Assembly (NCBI RefSeq): GCF_035222375.1
Contig: NC_085889.1
Span: forward strand, 3,534,001 to 3,598,000
DNA length: 64,000 nucleotides
From: Podospora pseudocomata
Taxonomy: Eukaryota > Ascomycota > Sordariomycetes > Sordariales > Podosporaceae
Direction of reading: 5' to 3'
Shown here: piece after piece, positions 1 to 10,300 of the stretch
Position numbering within the stretch: the stretch's first letter is position 1
How the letters are laid out: each line of letters starts with the position of its first letter
Notes under the pieces: generated by a model
Told to the model about the DNA's origin: nothing
The model's input: only the letters and a program-made list of their open reading frames with translations
Database searches by the model: none
Made by a program: the position numbers and the translations under genes

Positions 1-835
1 TTTTGCTGAGCACCGGTGCACGCACAGGGCAGGGAGCTCTGGCAAAGCTGTGCGATGCTGTGGTTCACAGACACGGAAGCCCACTCCGCCATCTGGAACG
101 TCCCAAGCCCGGCTCGCCGTCTTCCGGCAGCTCTTCCCAGCTTCGGCGTCCCTTTTGCCAATGCAACCCCCCGAAGCGGACACACTGCCTGTTTCAACCC
201 CTGGATCAGAAAAGCTTCATTCCCCTTAGCTCCCTTTTCTACGTCGCTTTGTTTCGTGCCATTCGCAACAAGCTTAACGGCTTGACAACGAGACGCTAAC
301 AACCGGCCCTTCCAAGAAGGTCTAGATTCAGCGCCTGGACCGGCGCTTCTAGATGTCTTGGGAGATGCGGTGTCTTCTGTTGACTTGATACTCGCATCCC
401 CAGCAGCACATCCCAAAGAGCAACCCCGGGCTTACTTACCCCGTGTTTGCCATGAAGCCCTCGTCTCAAGTATGTACGTGTTTGGATTCGCGGGTGTGGC
501 GCATGCTGATTAGGGGGGAGATCTGTTCACAGATCTCCTTGCGTACCGCTTGCCCCCTTCTGAAACACACGGTTCGTCCATCAACCATCGTGGATCCTGA
601 TCTGCCACCAAAGAAAATACAAATATCAATGCCGTTGCTCCCCTCCCCGATCCCGTGTCTTGCCCCTTTCCTCTCTCCATCCCGCTAGCTTGTTCAATCT
701 TTTGGCCGTGTTTTATTTTCCGTCTTCTTCTTCTTCTTCAAGTCTGCATATTTTTATCTGCTCGTCGCCGGTCGACATTATCTTACTTCCTTTCGTCTCT
801 CTCGACATCAACATACTCAACAAAAACCAGTCAAC
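1..835. other. Intergenic/promoter region, no gene recognised
   Basis: No convincing coding region: the short open frames lack similarity to anything I know and have no splice support. The last 150 or so bases are rich in C and T, with TTCTTCTTCTTC around 726-738, as is common in fungal promoters and leaders. They end at CAACATGAAG, a good fungal start context for the secreted-protein gene at 836. The first 300 bases could belong to a neighbouring gene outside the window, but nothing shows it. Confidence 0.5.
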
Positions 836-1096
836 ATGAAGTTCATCGCTGCCGTCCTTGCTCTGGCCACTGTTGCCTTTGCCTACCCCACCGTCAACAT
901 GAATGGTGAGTTAAGAGTCAGGAGGGGTGGTGGCAAAAATCTACAGGCAGACACACTGACCGACTTTTATCTAGCCCCGGTCAAGCGTCAAAACATTGTC
1001 ACCGCCGACGTCTCGGCCCCGGCCATGACCGATGCCTCTGGCAACGTCGTTCCGTTTGACGCCACCAGAGTTGACCAGGCCCGCCGCAAGCTCTAA
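836..1096 (+). CDS. Small secreted protein with Lys-Arg processing site
   Basis: Two exons, 836-905 and 975-1096, with a 69-bp intron (donor GTGAGT, acceptor CTAG), give a 63-residue protein. The intron is a multiple of three without stops, so the unspliced frame is also open. Residues 1-16 form a textbook signal peptide (MKFIAAVLALATVAFA, likely cut before Tyr17). A dibasic Lys-Arg follows shortly after, a possible Kex2-type site, so the product may be a peptide of about 35 residues starting with Gln. It has no cysteines, unlike most fungal effectors. Function is unknown: candidates are a cell-surface or signalling peptide, or a small developmental or starvation protein. The signal peptide, splice signals and start context are seen directly; the processing is inference. 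Confidence 0.72.
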   Translation: MKFIAAVLALATVAFAYPTVNMNGELRVRRGGGKNLQADTLTDFYLAPVKRQNIVTADVSAPAMTDASGNVVPFDATRVDQARRKL

Positions 1097-1862
1097 GAAG
1101 CTTCCACAAGCACACAGTAACAGCACATTGTGGGCCTGCCAAACACCAAACATGACGGCCCAGCACAGCACATATAATGAACGGCTCTACTTTACGACTC
1201 TTTGATTGGGGGAAAACAATGGGAAACGGAACTTTGTCGGAAAGGAAGGGGATAGGAGGGGGGAACAGCTACAACATCTCTATCCTTCAGCGCCGGATAA
1301 CAGGAACCTCTCTGGGCAGATTTATTTTTTTGGCTTGCTTGCTTTTTGGGGTGGATGTTTTGGAGGAAAATAAAACACATTTTTCTCTTGGCCTTTTTTT
1401 TTGGCGGGGACATCACTTCATTATATCCTAACCTGAACTCCTTGCTCCGTGAACCAAAAAATCATCGACAAAACTCCTGGTATCCAAAACAAACCTCCTG
1501 CCAGCATCACCTCAACAACCCATCCTTATCCCCCCTCCCTCGTCCTCCCTGCATCCTCCCCCTCCTCAGCAATCACCTCCATCCTCCAACTCTGCTGCCT
1601 AGAAACATGAATCTCCGGCACAGTCATGTGCACCACCCCCGCGTTGCGCACCACGCTGCCACTTCGCCCGGTCATGCTGCTGCTCGGACTGACACCACTC
1701 CCTACCTGCCCGCCAGCAGCCCAACCAAGCTCCCCGCTCGGCGCCCTGTCAATCTCCCTCTTCAACCCGGTCCCACTGGGCGAGATCTCTCTGACTGTGA
1801 CACCCGTCCTGCCTGACGCCACCGAGCCGTGTTGTTCAGAACTGAGGTGACCGGTCTGGGAT
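1097..1862. other. Intergenic region between convergent genes
   Basis: Holds the 3' ends of the secreted-protein gene and the convergent membrane-protein gene. It has T-rich stretches near 1321-1400 and C-rich stretches from 1500. Open frames here are long only because the sequence is C-rich. No gene or RNA is recognised. Confidence 0.5.
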
Positions 1863-2614
1863 TCACATGATGTGTCCCACTTCCTCCTTGCCCCCCTCCC
1901 CCCAACTGACACGACGATCCTCACTCTCCACCGTCCTGGCGTAATCATACCTGTAACTAGCACTATCCCGGTCATAAGGCTTGACAATCCCTGTGATCCT
2001 CCCCCCCCCCGCGGCTCCAGCCATAAAAATCCCCGGTTCCGCACGCTTAACCTCGTCAGTGAGGTGATATTGTTCGTATTTTCTCGACTCCCTGTGCTTG
2101 AGGACCGCGTACGCAAACGAAGACAACGAAGCAGCAAGAAGACCACAGTCAAGACTGAGCCCGATGGTGGGGTAATGCCCATCTAGCTGTCGCAAATGGG
2201 CTACAACATCGAGACCCAACACGGCAAGCGAGAGCACAAGTTTGACGAGGTTGGTGGAGAGGAGGAGGAAGGGGGTGAGGCGGGAGGTGATGAAGCGCGC
2301 CAGTTCGTGGATTGTGAGGAGGAGGGAGAGGAGGTTGAAGAGGATGTTTGTTGCTTCCCATCTACGCGTTGCGAGCAAAATGTTAGATGGTAATGGGCGG
2401 GAGGGGGGCAGACATACACTACTTCTACCATGGGAATGGAACCGTTCTTTTTCTCGGCCGAGTAATGCTCGAACGTTTCTGCGAGTCGGTAGGCGAACAC
2501 ACCCATGAGGCAGAGGAGGATGAGGATCTGGAGGAGCCAGGAGGGGAAAAGGAGTGAGCGGCGCCACCGGGAGCGGTCGTGGTGGAAGGCTTCGAGGTCG
2601 AGTTTGTTGACCAT
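1863..2614 (-). CDS. Four-helix integral membrane protein (MARVEL-like layout)
   Basis: Two exons on the minus strand, 2614-2418 and 2361-1863, with a 56-bp intron (donor GTATGT, acceptor GTAG), give 231 residues. Four hydrophobic segments are visible: about residues 21-44 (LLFPSWLLQILILLCLMGVF), about 70-90, about 95-118 and about 128-150. A hydrophilic tail rich in Arg, Glu and Tyr follows. The short N-terminus, four helices and cytosolic tail match the layout of fungal MARVEL-domain plasma-membrane proteins, but I cannot confirm the family from motifs. The start ATG is followed by a basic, His-rich segment expected on the cytosolic side. It is convergent with the secreted-protein gene. Role unknown; localisation to a cell membrane is likely. 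Confidence 0.75.
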
Positions 2615-3619
2615 TTTTGCCTTTTTTTACAGCTACGCGACGACAATATCCAAAGCAATGATATTCGACAAAGCTCTCAAGTTCTCCAAAGTCTTGTTAT
2701 CCCATTCCAATTCATAAATAAAAAACCCTCTCAAAATCCCAGCCGCGAGATGGTGGGGGGAACAGAGACAGAAAAGTCCAACCAAGTATCAGGCTGATGT
2801 TGCTGCTGCTGCTGTGTTTTGCCCGTGGTCGTATGTTTGTTGGCTATCAGGCTTATGTCGTGTCGTCGTCGGGTTCCGACGTTTGGTTTCGCACAATTCT
2901 CCCAATAATTCGCAACCAAAAAGCTTCATCCAATATATTCATCAAGAAAGAGAAGAAGAAGAAGAAGAAGAAGAAGAAGAAAATAAAAAGAGAACCCAAA
3001 AAGACGAAGCGACTCACGCACACCCGAGAGGCTTCCTCAGCTTCTGCTCAGCCCTCAATCCGCCCGCCATCTTCTTTAACATCACTCACCACCCCACCAC
3101 GTCCCTCGACCGACAGCTGCTGCACGTCTTTCTTTTGCTCTTCTCCAATTAAACAGCTCAGCCCCTCCTTCCGAAAGCGCGTCGTCGTCCTCTGCCTACT
3201 AGCCTGAGCCTTTTTCCCCTCTCGAGCCCAACGGCTGAGGGGTTGCAGATGTCGGTCACCTCATCATCAGGCGCGTCAAGCTCTCTTGTCAGTCCCCAGA
3301 AGGCTGTGAAGAAAGCAGTCCACCTTGGCTTGGCTGGAGGCCGTTGATTGGGCTGATTGCGGTGGAGTTGGCCGCTTTGGGGTAATGTGGCTTACACTGT
3401 GGGCGGATCCGGGGCTGTCGGGTTGGCGCGGGGGTTATTTTGGGGTAGCACTGCGAGGGTTATGCATTGGAAAGGTATTTTGTGTATAAATTATTTGAGA
3501 TTTTCTACTGTTCTTCGCTGGGAGCAATGACCGAGCATTAAGAGATCATCAAGACTGACAGACCATTCCACGGCGCGCTGGAATGGTTCCGAGATCCGGG
3601 CCGGCTCTTTGTCCTCCTC
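2615..3619. other. Intergenic region with GAA/CTT microsatellite
   Basis: Upstream region of the membrane-protein gene (minus strand) and downstream region of the Zn2Cys6 gene. It contains an uninterrupted GAA repeat at about 2951-2981 that reads as CTT on the strand of the downstream gene, fitting a pyrimidine-rich promoter or leader. No gene recognised; a short stretch near 3240-3480 shows no coding sign. Confidence 0.5.
2951..2981. repeat. (GAA)n microsatellite
   Basis: About ten tandem GAA/AAG units, directly visible, about 340 bp upstream of the start codon of the membrane-protein gene. On that gene's strand it is a CTT run. Confidence 0.9.
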
Positions 3620-3698
3620 CTACTGGGTAGCATCAGCATAATAATTCTCCCACGAAAACCAGTCAAACGTCGCCTCCAACGGCCTCTTGACACCCCTA

Positions 3699-3731
<33 letters not shown>

Positions 3732-6084
3732 TCCTCCTCCTCCTCCTCCTCCTCCTCCTCCTCCTCTCCCGCCGTCCCATCACCAACACCAAAGTCGATA
3801 TCTCCTGGAAATCCCATGGGCTGGGGCACCCAACTGAGGAACCTGTCGATATCAACACCCTCTAGTGAGAAGAAGTCTTGCTGGTCAGGCATCACCATCT
3901 CAGGGGGGTGCTGCGAGAGGTCCGGTTGGTGCTGCGGCTGGGAGAAGTCCGTCGGGTGAGTGACATCCTCCTGCAATGCAGAACTGAACGGCATACTTCC
4001 AGTTGTTTCGGCCACGTGCCTTCTCGCCAGCCTCAGGAATATCTCGGCCGTTTTTTGCAGCTTGGCCGTCAAATCTCTGAGGAGAGTGAGCAGCGGCTGC
4101 AGAGCAATGATGTACTCCACCACCGTCTCAAGCAATCTGAGGTCGGAAGGCACTGTTTCCGCTCTGGGGTTGGTGACGATGTGCCCGAATACCACGAAGA
4201 AGGGGGTGAACGGGTAGTAGAGGAGATGCCTTGTCTCTGTCAGCTTGGATCCCGACCCTGTTGAAAGACAAATACGCACCATATAACCCCGTTGTAAACC
4301 GGATCCCACCCCGAAATCGTCATGGGCAAAATCCCAATCGCCTGCCTCGCGCTCTCCACCCTCAACCCCCGGTCCCCCGGCGAGTCCTTTGTCAGAATAA
4401 TCAGCACATGCAGATACCGAAACTTGACCGTGAACTCATACAACCTCATCACCTTCTCCCTCTTCACATCAACCCCCGCTCCCGGCACCCCCCCTTGTCG
4501 TTCCCTCTCCACCCCCCTCCGAAACGTCTCATCCGTCTCCCTGAACCACTCCGCCAACCTCCCCTTCAAGACCTCCCTCTCCTCTTCTGTCCCCTCTCCC
4601 TTCCCCAAATACTCCAACACCCTCCCGCTCAGCTTGGCCAGCTCGACATTCCTCAGAAAGATATACCCCCCAAACTCGGCATCCACCCCCTCAACCCCCT
4701 TAGCCCTCCTCTGATCCGTCAAGTGCGGCCTGAAACCCCCAAACCACTCCCCCCTCGGCATCTCCACCCGCTCGACATCCACCCCCTCCCACAACCCAAC
4801 CTGCGACCGTCCGAACGTCAAAGCACAACACTTTTCCATGTTGTAAATCGCCCAAAACAGGGCCAAACCCCTCTGTTTTTCCTCTTCCCCTTCCCCTTCC
4901 TCTGTCCCCCCTCCCTCCCATAGTCTTAAGGCTTGCGCCATACGGCATAGGTGACTGCAGAGCATCCAGCTTACGTTTGGGCTCGCCGCGAAATCTTCCC
5001 CGTGAAAGCTGAGCATGGTGAAGGCTGCGATGTTTACCTTGCTGGGGTGGAGGTATAAAGACGCGTTTTGGAGGGCTAGGCGGACGTTGTGACGCCAGTG
5101 GGGGACGGAGGAGGGGAAGAGGGTGGCGGTTATGGGGGAGGAGAGGAGGAAGTAATTTGCGTAGATTATCCAGCCGGGGGCCACGGTGCTGGGGGAGAAG
5201 ATGATGGTCGAGAGGAGGCGGGGGGAGGGGGGGGTGAAGAAGGGGGAGGCGAAGAGGGTTAGGGGGGTGAATTCTGTTGGCGTCAGTGGGGGGGGGATCA
5301 GAAAAAGGGGGTAAATGGGGGGGGATCATACTGGAGATGATGAGGTTGCCGGTTTCGAGGGAGGGGATGATGTATTGTCTGTTGTCGTGGGGGCCGAGGT
5401 CGAGGGACATGTCGAGGCGGAAGGAGGTGAGGGTGTTGGATAGGTCGGTGAGGTTTTGGAGGGCGAGGTTGTGGTCGTTGTGATCGTCGTGGTCGTCGTG
5501 GCTGGGGATGATGTTTCCCAAATGTGCGTTGGCTTCGTCGAGGGAGGAGATGGCGGGGGGCGTGATGGTGCATGTTGTTTTTGAGCGCGTTGATCTGTCT
5601 GTTTCGTCTGGTCGTTTTGCTGCCGGGTTTGACTCGGGCTTTGACTCTTGGGAGCTCTTGGCCTCGGTGACAGCGAGCAGTTTTGTCACGGCGGCTGTGA
5701 GAGTCTGCAGCGTGGCCTCGATTCGGTCAAGCCGGTCAGGGAGAGAAGAGCTAACAAAGATGTTTGCTGGTTCCAGGGTTGCTGACGACGGAGCTGCCAC
5801 CGGAGCTGCCACCGGGTCGGGAAACTGCCTGGTATAGTTGCATGGTCCAGGCCATGGCTTGCAAGCGGCGCATTTGGGAAGTTCGCGGGTGCATCTGTCA
5901 CTGTTAGCTTCCATCTCTGTGCTTCTAGCCTAGAGAGATGCTGACTTTGTCTTCCTCTTCTTACAGCTCTCGCACTTGATGTTGTCAGTTATGCCAGCCC
6001 GAGTCCATCTCTCATCAGAGCATTTCTTACCGCATAGCGAGCAACCTTGGGCCGACCCTCCATCTCTGCACTCGAACTATCCAT
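3620..6084 (-). CDS. Zn2Cys6 fungal transcription factor
   Basis: Five exons: 6084-6031, 5974-5946, 5894-5332, 5273-4280 and 4229-3620. Introns are 50-58 bp with CTGAC/CTAAC branch sites, giving 749 residues. Exons 1-3 together encode a perfect binuclear zinc cluster at residues 19-46 (CX2CX6CX6CX2CX6C, starting CESCKKRKTKC), split by two introns. A linker and a short heptad-like segment (about 85-110) follow, then a middle homology region that includes WHLLYYPFTPFFVVFGHIV near residue 547, typical of the fungal-specific transcription factor domain. Near the C-terminus 13 Glu and 9 Gln lie side by side, probably an acidic/Gln activation region. I chose the ATG at 6084 because it is in frame with the cluster and follows an in-frame stop. 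The second intron uses the rare donor GTCAGC. Targets unknown; it acts in the nucleus. Confidence 0.9.
3701..3766. repeat. Adjacent CTG and CTC trinucleotide repeats (coding)
   Basis: Nine CTG units (3701-3727) run straight into thirteen CTC units (3728-3766). On the minus strand these read CAG (Gln) and GAG (Glu) codons in the transcription factor. Nearly pure codon use indicates recent slippage rather than old selection. Confidence 0.95.
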
Positions 6085-6332
6085 CAATTTTCCACCTCGC
6101 ACAATACTTCAGCCAACTCGAACATCGAACATGTTGTTGAAGCAGTCTTTGTTATGCCAAGACCGTTGGATGCCTTGTTGTGTAACCAAAGCGATCTGTC
6201 CAATTAGATCATCGCAAGTACATGCCGTTGAGAAACAACAGCAGTCGTCGCCTGCTTTGTTGGGGAGTTGTTGACCATGGTGATTTTCTCACAACACTTC
6301 CTTAATAAGCTGTAAAAGTAAGCATGTATATT

Positions 6333-6451
6333 ACATACGACCATAGGCAGTTGAATACACGGGATCCCGTCCGCTCTCCCCTAGTTAAGCAATTGACCGC
6401 CAGACCAGTACTCAGGTGGGTGACCACTGGGGAATCCCTGGTGTTGTATGT
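6333..6451 (+). rRNA. 5S ribosomal RNA gene (dispersed copy)
   Basis: A 119-nt sequence starts ACATACGACC and ends with its complement GGTGTTGTATGT, giving the closing helix I. The internal promoter blocks are recognisable: GGGATCCCGTCCGCTCTCCC after position 6360 and GAATCCCTGG near 6432. Helix II-type arms CAGTTG and CAATTG still pair although they differ from the usual Neurospora-type sequence as I remember it, and the distal arm around GGTGGGTGACCACT also folds. This suggests a working variant rather than a decayed copy. It stands alone, as is known for filamentous ascomycetes whose 5S genes are scattered. An AT-rich TTAATA lies about 30 bp upstream, where Neurospora 5S genes use a TATA-like element. 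It is divergent from the Zn2Cys6 gene, whose ATG is 249 bp away. Confidence 0.93.
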
Positions 6452-6455
6452 TTTT
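6451..6455 (+). terminator. RNA polymerase III terminator of the 5S gene
   Basis: Five T residues directly at the 3' end of the 5S gene, followed by a second T run at 6460-6464. This is the standard oligo-T stop for RNA polymerase III. Confidence 0.8.
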
Positions 6456-7344
6456 GACTTTTTATTCCTCTTTAATATCGTTCTGTTTCCTTTAAAATGG
6501 TGTCGAAGCATGTTTTTTGGTCTTCTTATGCTCAGAAATGCTCAAAGGTGAGGTGTCGTGATTTGGCCTTTTTCACTCTAAACCGCTGCGAGCGATTTAT
6601 CCTGACTGAAAGTGCTCTTCTAATCGGAGGGATGTCTTTGCAACCCAGGCAACTGTATTTTGACTGACCCCACGCAGCCCCTTTTTTACCTCCTGGTCTT
6701 GGCATCAGAGACAGTCTCTGTTGACCCCTAACCACCCATATCAAGTCATCTTATATTACCATGGATGCAAGTTCGCAACGGTCATGTTTCTGGCTTGATT
6801 CTGCTCCCATTTGAATACTAAGGAGAAGAACGTAATGCTATGGTACGAGATGGAGAGGAACTACAGAACAGAGAAAAAGGATGACAATGTAAACCTTCAC
6901 TCAGGCTGGTCAAAGCCCCTAGATGAGGTCGACAGGATCGAGATTCGGTCAACTATTATGTAGACACTCTGCCCCACAAAATGACCAGCAAAAGTAAGTT
7001 AACCTATATTATATTATATCCCATACCTCAAAAGACACATTAGGTCATAAGCCTTTTAACTAGAAAGGCCCATTAACTCTCTTTAAAGGCCTATCGGCTG
7101 TCTTCAAAGGCCTATTCGCTATCTTCAAAATCATAACGACCATTCTTTGAAAGCATAATTTACAATATGATATGGGTAAACCTACTTGTGTGTGTCAACT
7201 ATTTTGTGGTGAGGGTGATAGGGTCATCCCCCACGCCTTGTCGCTCATAAACTCATCTCCTCAAGAGTGAAATGCATTGGACCTTTTTCCGCTTGGGCTG
7301 CATGATCCATCATTCTCAGCCACTGTCCTCCCTAGAGGTGAACT
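6456..7344. other. Intergenic region, AT-richer than its flanks
   Basis: Between the 5S gene and the 3' end of the NLR gene. No gene recognised. It contains the 21-bp minisatellite at 7064-7147 and looks richer in A and T than the genes around it, which may reflect an old degraded repeat. Confidence 0.5.
7064..7147. repeat. 21-bp minisatellite, about four units
   Basis: Units at 7064-7084, 7085-7105, 7106-7126 and a weaker one at 7127-7147. The second and third begin AAAGGCCTAT and end TCTTC. The third unit differs from the second at only a few positions, the first is moderately diverged, and the fourth keeps only the A-rich start and TTCTT end. Period counted by eye. Confidence 0.75.
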
Positions 7345-10300
7345 CTATCTAACACGATTTATGCTTTCCTCCAGCAACTTCCGGATGTTTTGGAGGACCT
7401 CCTGACTGGGATCAAGGACTGGCATCTCCCGCGGGGGTTCTTCCTCTCTGTAACCATATTCGCAGAGTAATTTTACACAATCGGCATGCTTGTGTTTGTC
7501 AAGATAGCCCATTGCACTCTCGCCGTCATTGTTCCGCACGTTGACATCCGCCCCATGCTCCACCAAAAGATGCATAACCGATGACGGGCTTACTTGCATC
7601 GCAGCCAATATGAGAGCAGTGTTGCCCTCTTGATCGCTCCGCGCGTCCACATCCGCGCCGTTCTCGACCAAGAGACGCACAGTTGACAAGTGACCGCCAT
7701 CTATAGCCCACATGAGAGCAGTGAAGCCGCCTTCATCTCTCGCATCGATGTCAGCGCCGCGGTCGAGCAGCTCCCTGATATGGGCATCCCTTCCACGACT
7801 CGCCGCACTACGGAGCCCCGTCCTGGTCAGCCACATGTTGTCGATCTTGAGCCTCCCCTTTTCGGGCTCCGCTAGGTACTCGTGATGGAGATCAACGCAG
7901 TCCATGACTGACACGCCGTTGACCGTCTTGGCCTGGGCGTCGGCGCCGCTCTCAAGCAGCATCTTGACAAAGCAGGTTCGTTTCCTCAGTATGGAAATGT
8001 GTAATGGCGTCCAGCCGTCCGGGCCGCCATGGATCGGAGCCCCGGCCTGCAGCAAGGCCTCCCCTGCCTCCACCTGTCCATGGTGCACAGCTATGTGCAA
8101 GGCGGACCACCCCCCTCTGTCCGTCAAAGACACGACGGCGCCGTGCTGAATAAGCAGGTCAACGACGGCTCTGTTTCCTGATTTTACCGCTTTGAAAAGG
8201 GCTGTGCGTCCCTCGTTGGTCTTTGAGTTCACGTCAATGCCCATCTCTAAGAGCAACCGGACAGTCGACACGTGATGCTGTCCTGCGGTATGGTCCAGCG
8301 CTGAATAGTCGCTCGGGTCCCGTGACGTTAGAATGGAAGGGTTGTGTTCGATGAGGATGCGGACGATGGCGTCAAAACCCGCAGGCGCCGCTTCATCTAG
8401 CGCCGTCCAGCCGCCCGTATCGCGAATCAGACTGTTTGCCCCAAGTTGGAGAAGGCGCTCTACGACGGTTGTTTGCCCTTCTCTTGCTGCATCGATCAAG
8501 GCGGTACGGCCGTTGGGTGAGTCGGTAACGTCTATCGTGGCACCTCGCTCGGCCAGCAGCTTCACAACTTTCTCGTATCCATTGAACGCTGCTGCGTGCA
8601 GCGCCGTGTGATGCTCTCCGCCTCGAGCATCAACATCCGCTCCGTGGTCAATAAGCAGTGTCGCGCACTCTTCATGGCCGTAGCAGCATGCCCCTTGCAG
8701 TGCGTAGCCGTAATCACCCGCATACTGGTTTACCTGGGCTCCTTTAGCAAGCAACATCTTGATGACATCCCGATGTCCTTTGCAGGCTGCTGCCTGCAGA
8801 GCTGTCCCGTACCGGCCGCCTACAGCATCAACATCTAGCCCTTGGGCGAGTAGCTGTCTGACTGAATCAGCCAGGCCGGCGTGGGCAGCGTAGTACAGAG
8901 CCGATGGTAGCGACTCGACGGACCGGGAGATATCGGGATTGTGAATCCACGGCGTGTCTGGATCAAAATACCTGATGTACTTTTGAGGGGTGGTGAGAAG
9001 CTCCACGCAAAGACAGTTTAGGTTGATGTGCACATCATTTTCCCCCAGAAGGTGTTGGGAGATGGTGGGAGACAGACCAAAGACTCTCAGGACCTGAGTG
9101 ATAAGTTCAATGATCAACAGCGACATAATTATCAGCGTGCCAGATGACTGATCAGTCGCAGCGGCGGTGGTTGCAGCGGTGGTTGTAACATGGACATGAT
9201 AGGACCAGAACTGCGCAGCATATCGGGCAAGCGGGTAGGTCTTTGGGGAATCCTCTGGGGTGTCGATTTGTTGAAGGTAGACAATACACGCTTCCGCTAT
9301 GCTCTGGTGTGCTGATAGTTTCGTTATATGAAAAATCTTCGCCGGCGAACCGACAATCTTGCTCCCTGTAAGGTAGTCTCGGACGGACAAGTGGGCTAGC
9401 CGCAGTTCTTTGTGCGGCTCGCCTTTTGACTTGACCAGCACCACCGAGACCAGATTGCTATGCTTGTGAATGAATCTCGTTGCATTTACTAACCGTCGTC
9501 GGGGATCGTAGTGCGGCCGCGAATTCGTCCCTTGGTCAATCGCAAACACTTCGGCCATTTCTTCGAGCTTCAGCGGCCGCTTTGAGTAACACAACCATTG
9601 CAAAATATGGCGAAACCCTTGACTCCTCCTCTCTTCGACTGTCAAGAGCTCCCTTTCGTAGATCTCTTCGAGCGTGGCGGGTAAGGACTTGAGAGCTTCA
9701 TCTAGTTCTTGGATGGTATGACACCCCCACAGGACCTGAAGCTGGCAAGCAACCCATCTGAAGCTGAGGCAGGCAACAATGATCAGCTATGAAAGATGCT
9801 TTTTTTTTTTTTTTTTTTTTTTTTTGGGCTGGCAGCAGACTCACTTTCCGTGCGATGCTTCAATAAGGGATTCCGCAATCTTGTCTCTTTCGGGCGAATT
9901 CCAATCGCTGAACATCCCATTTTCATCTGACAGTGTTGCCAGGACATGATGTTTGACGTCCTCGCCGACACCGCTTTCAATAGATATGGTGCGGCTATCC
10001 CAGTCGCGTTTCGGAATCTCCACACCGAGCTCGGTTCGACTCGTAAGCAGAACACGGAGTTGAGGCAGCTTCCATTGGCCGACCATGATGTTGAGGAGTT
10101 TGAGAAACTCCACCTTCTCTTTGCTTTCGTCTACGGCATCGATAACAAGATAACACGGCGAGAAAAGCTCGATGATGTTACGGAGTGTTTGGCAGAGCTC
10201 TTCCACCGTCGGCTGCGTTGTTCCATTCCGGTGTCGCTTGTATAGTGTTTTGAGGGGTTGTATTACCGAACGATTTTGCATTTGCGCCGATAGTTGCACA

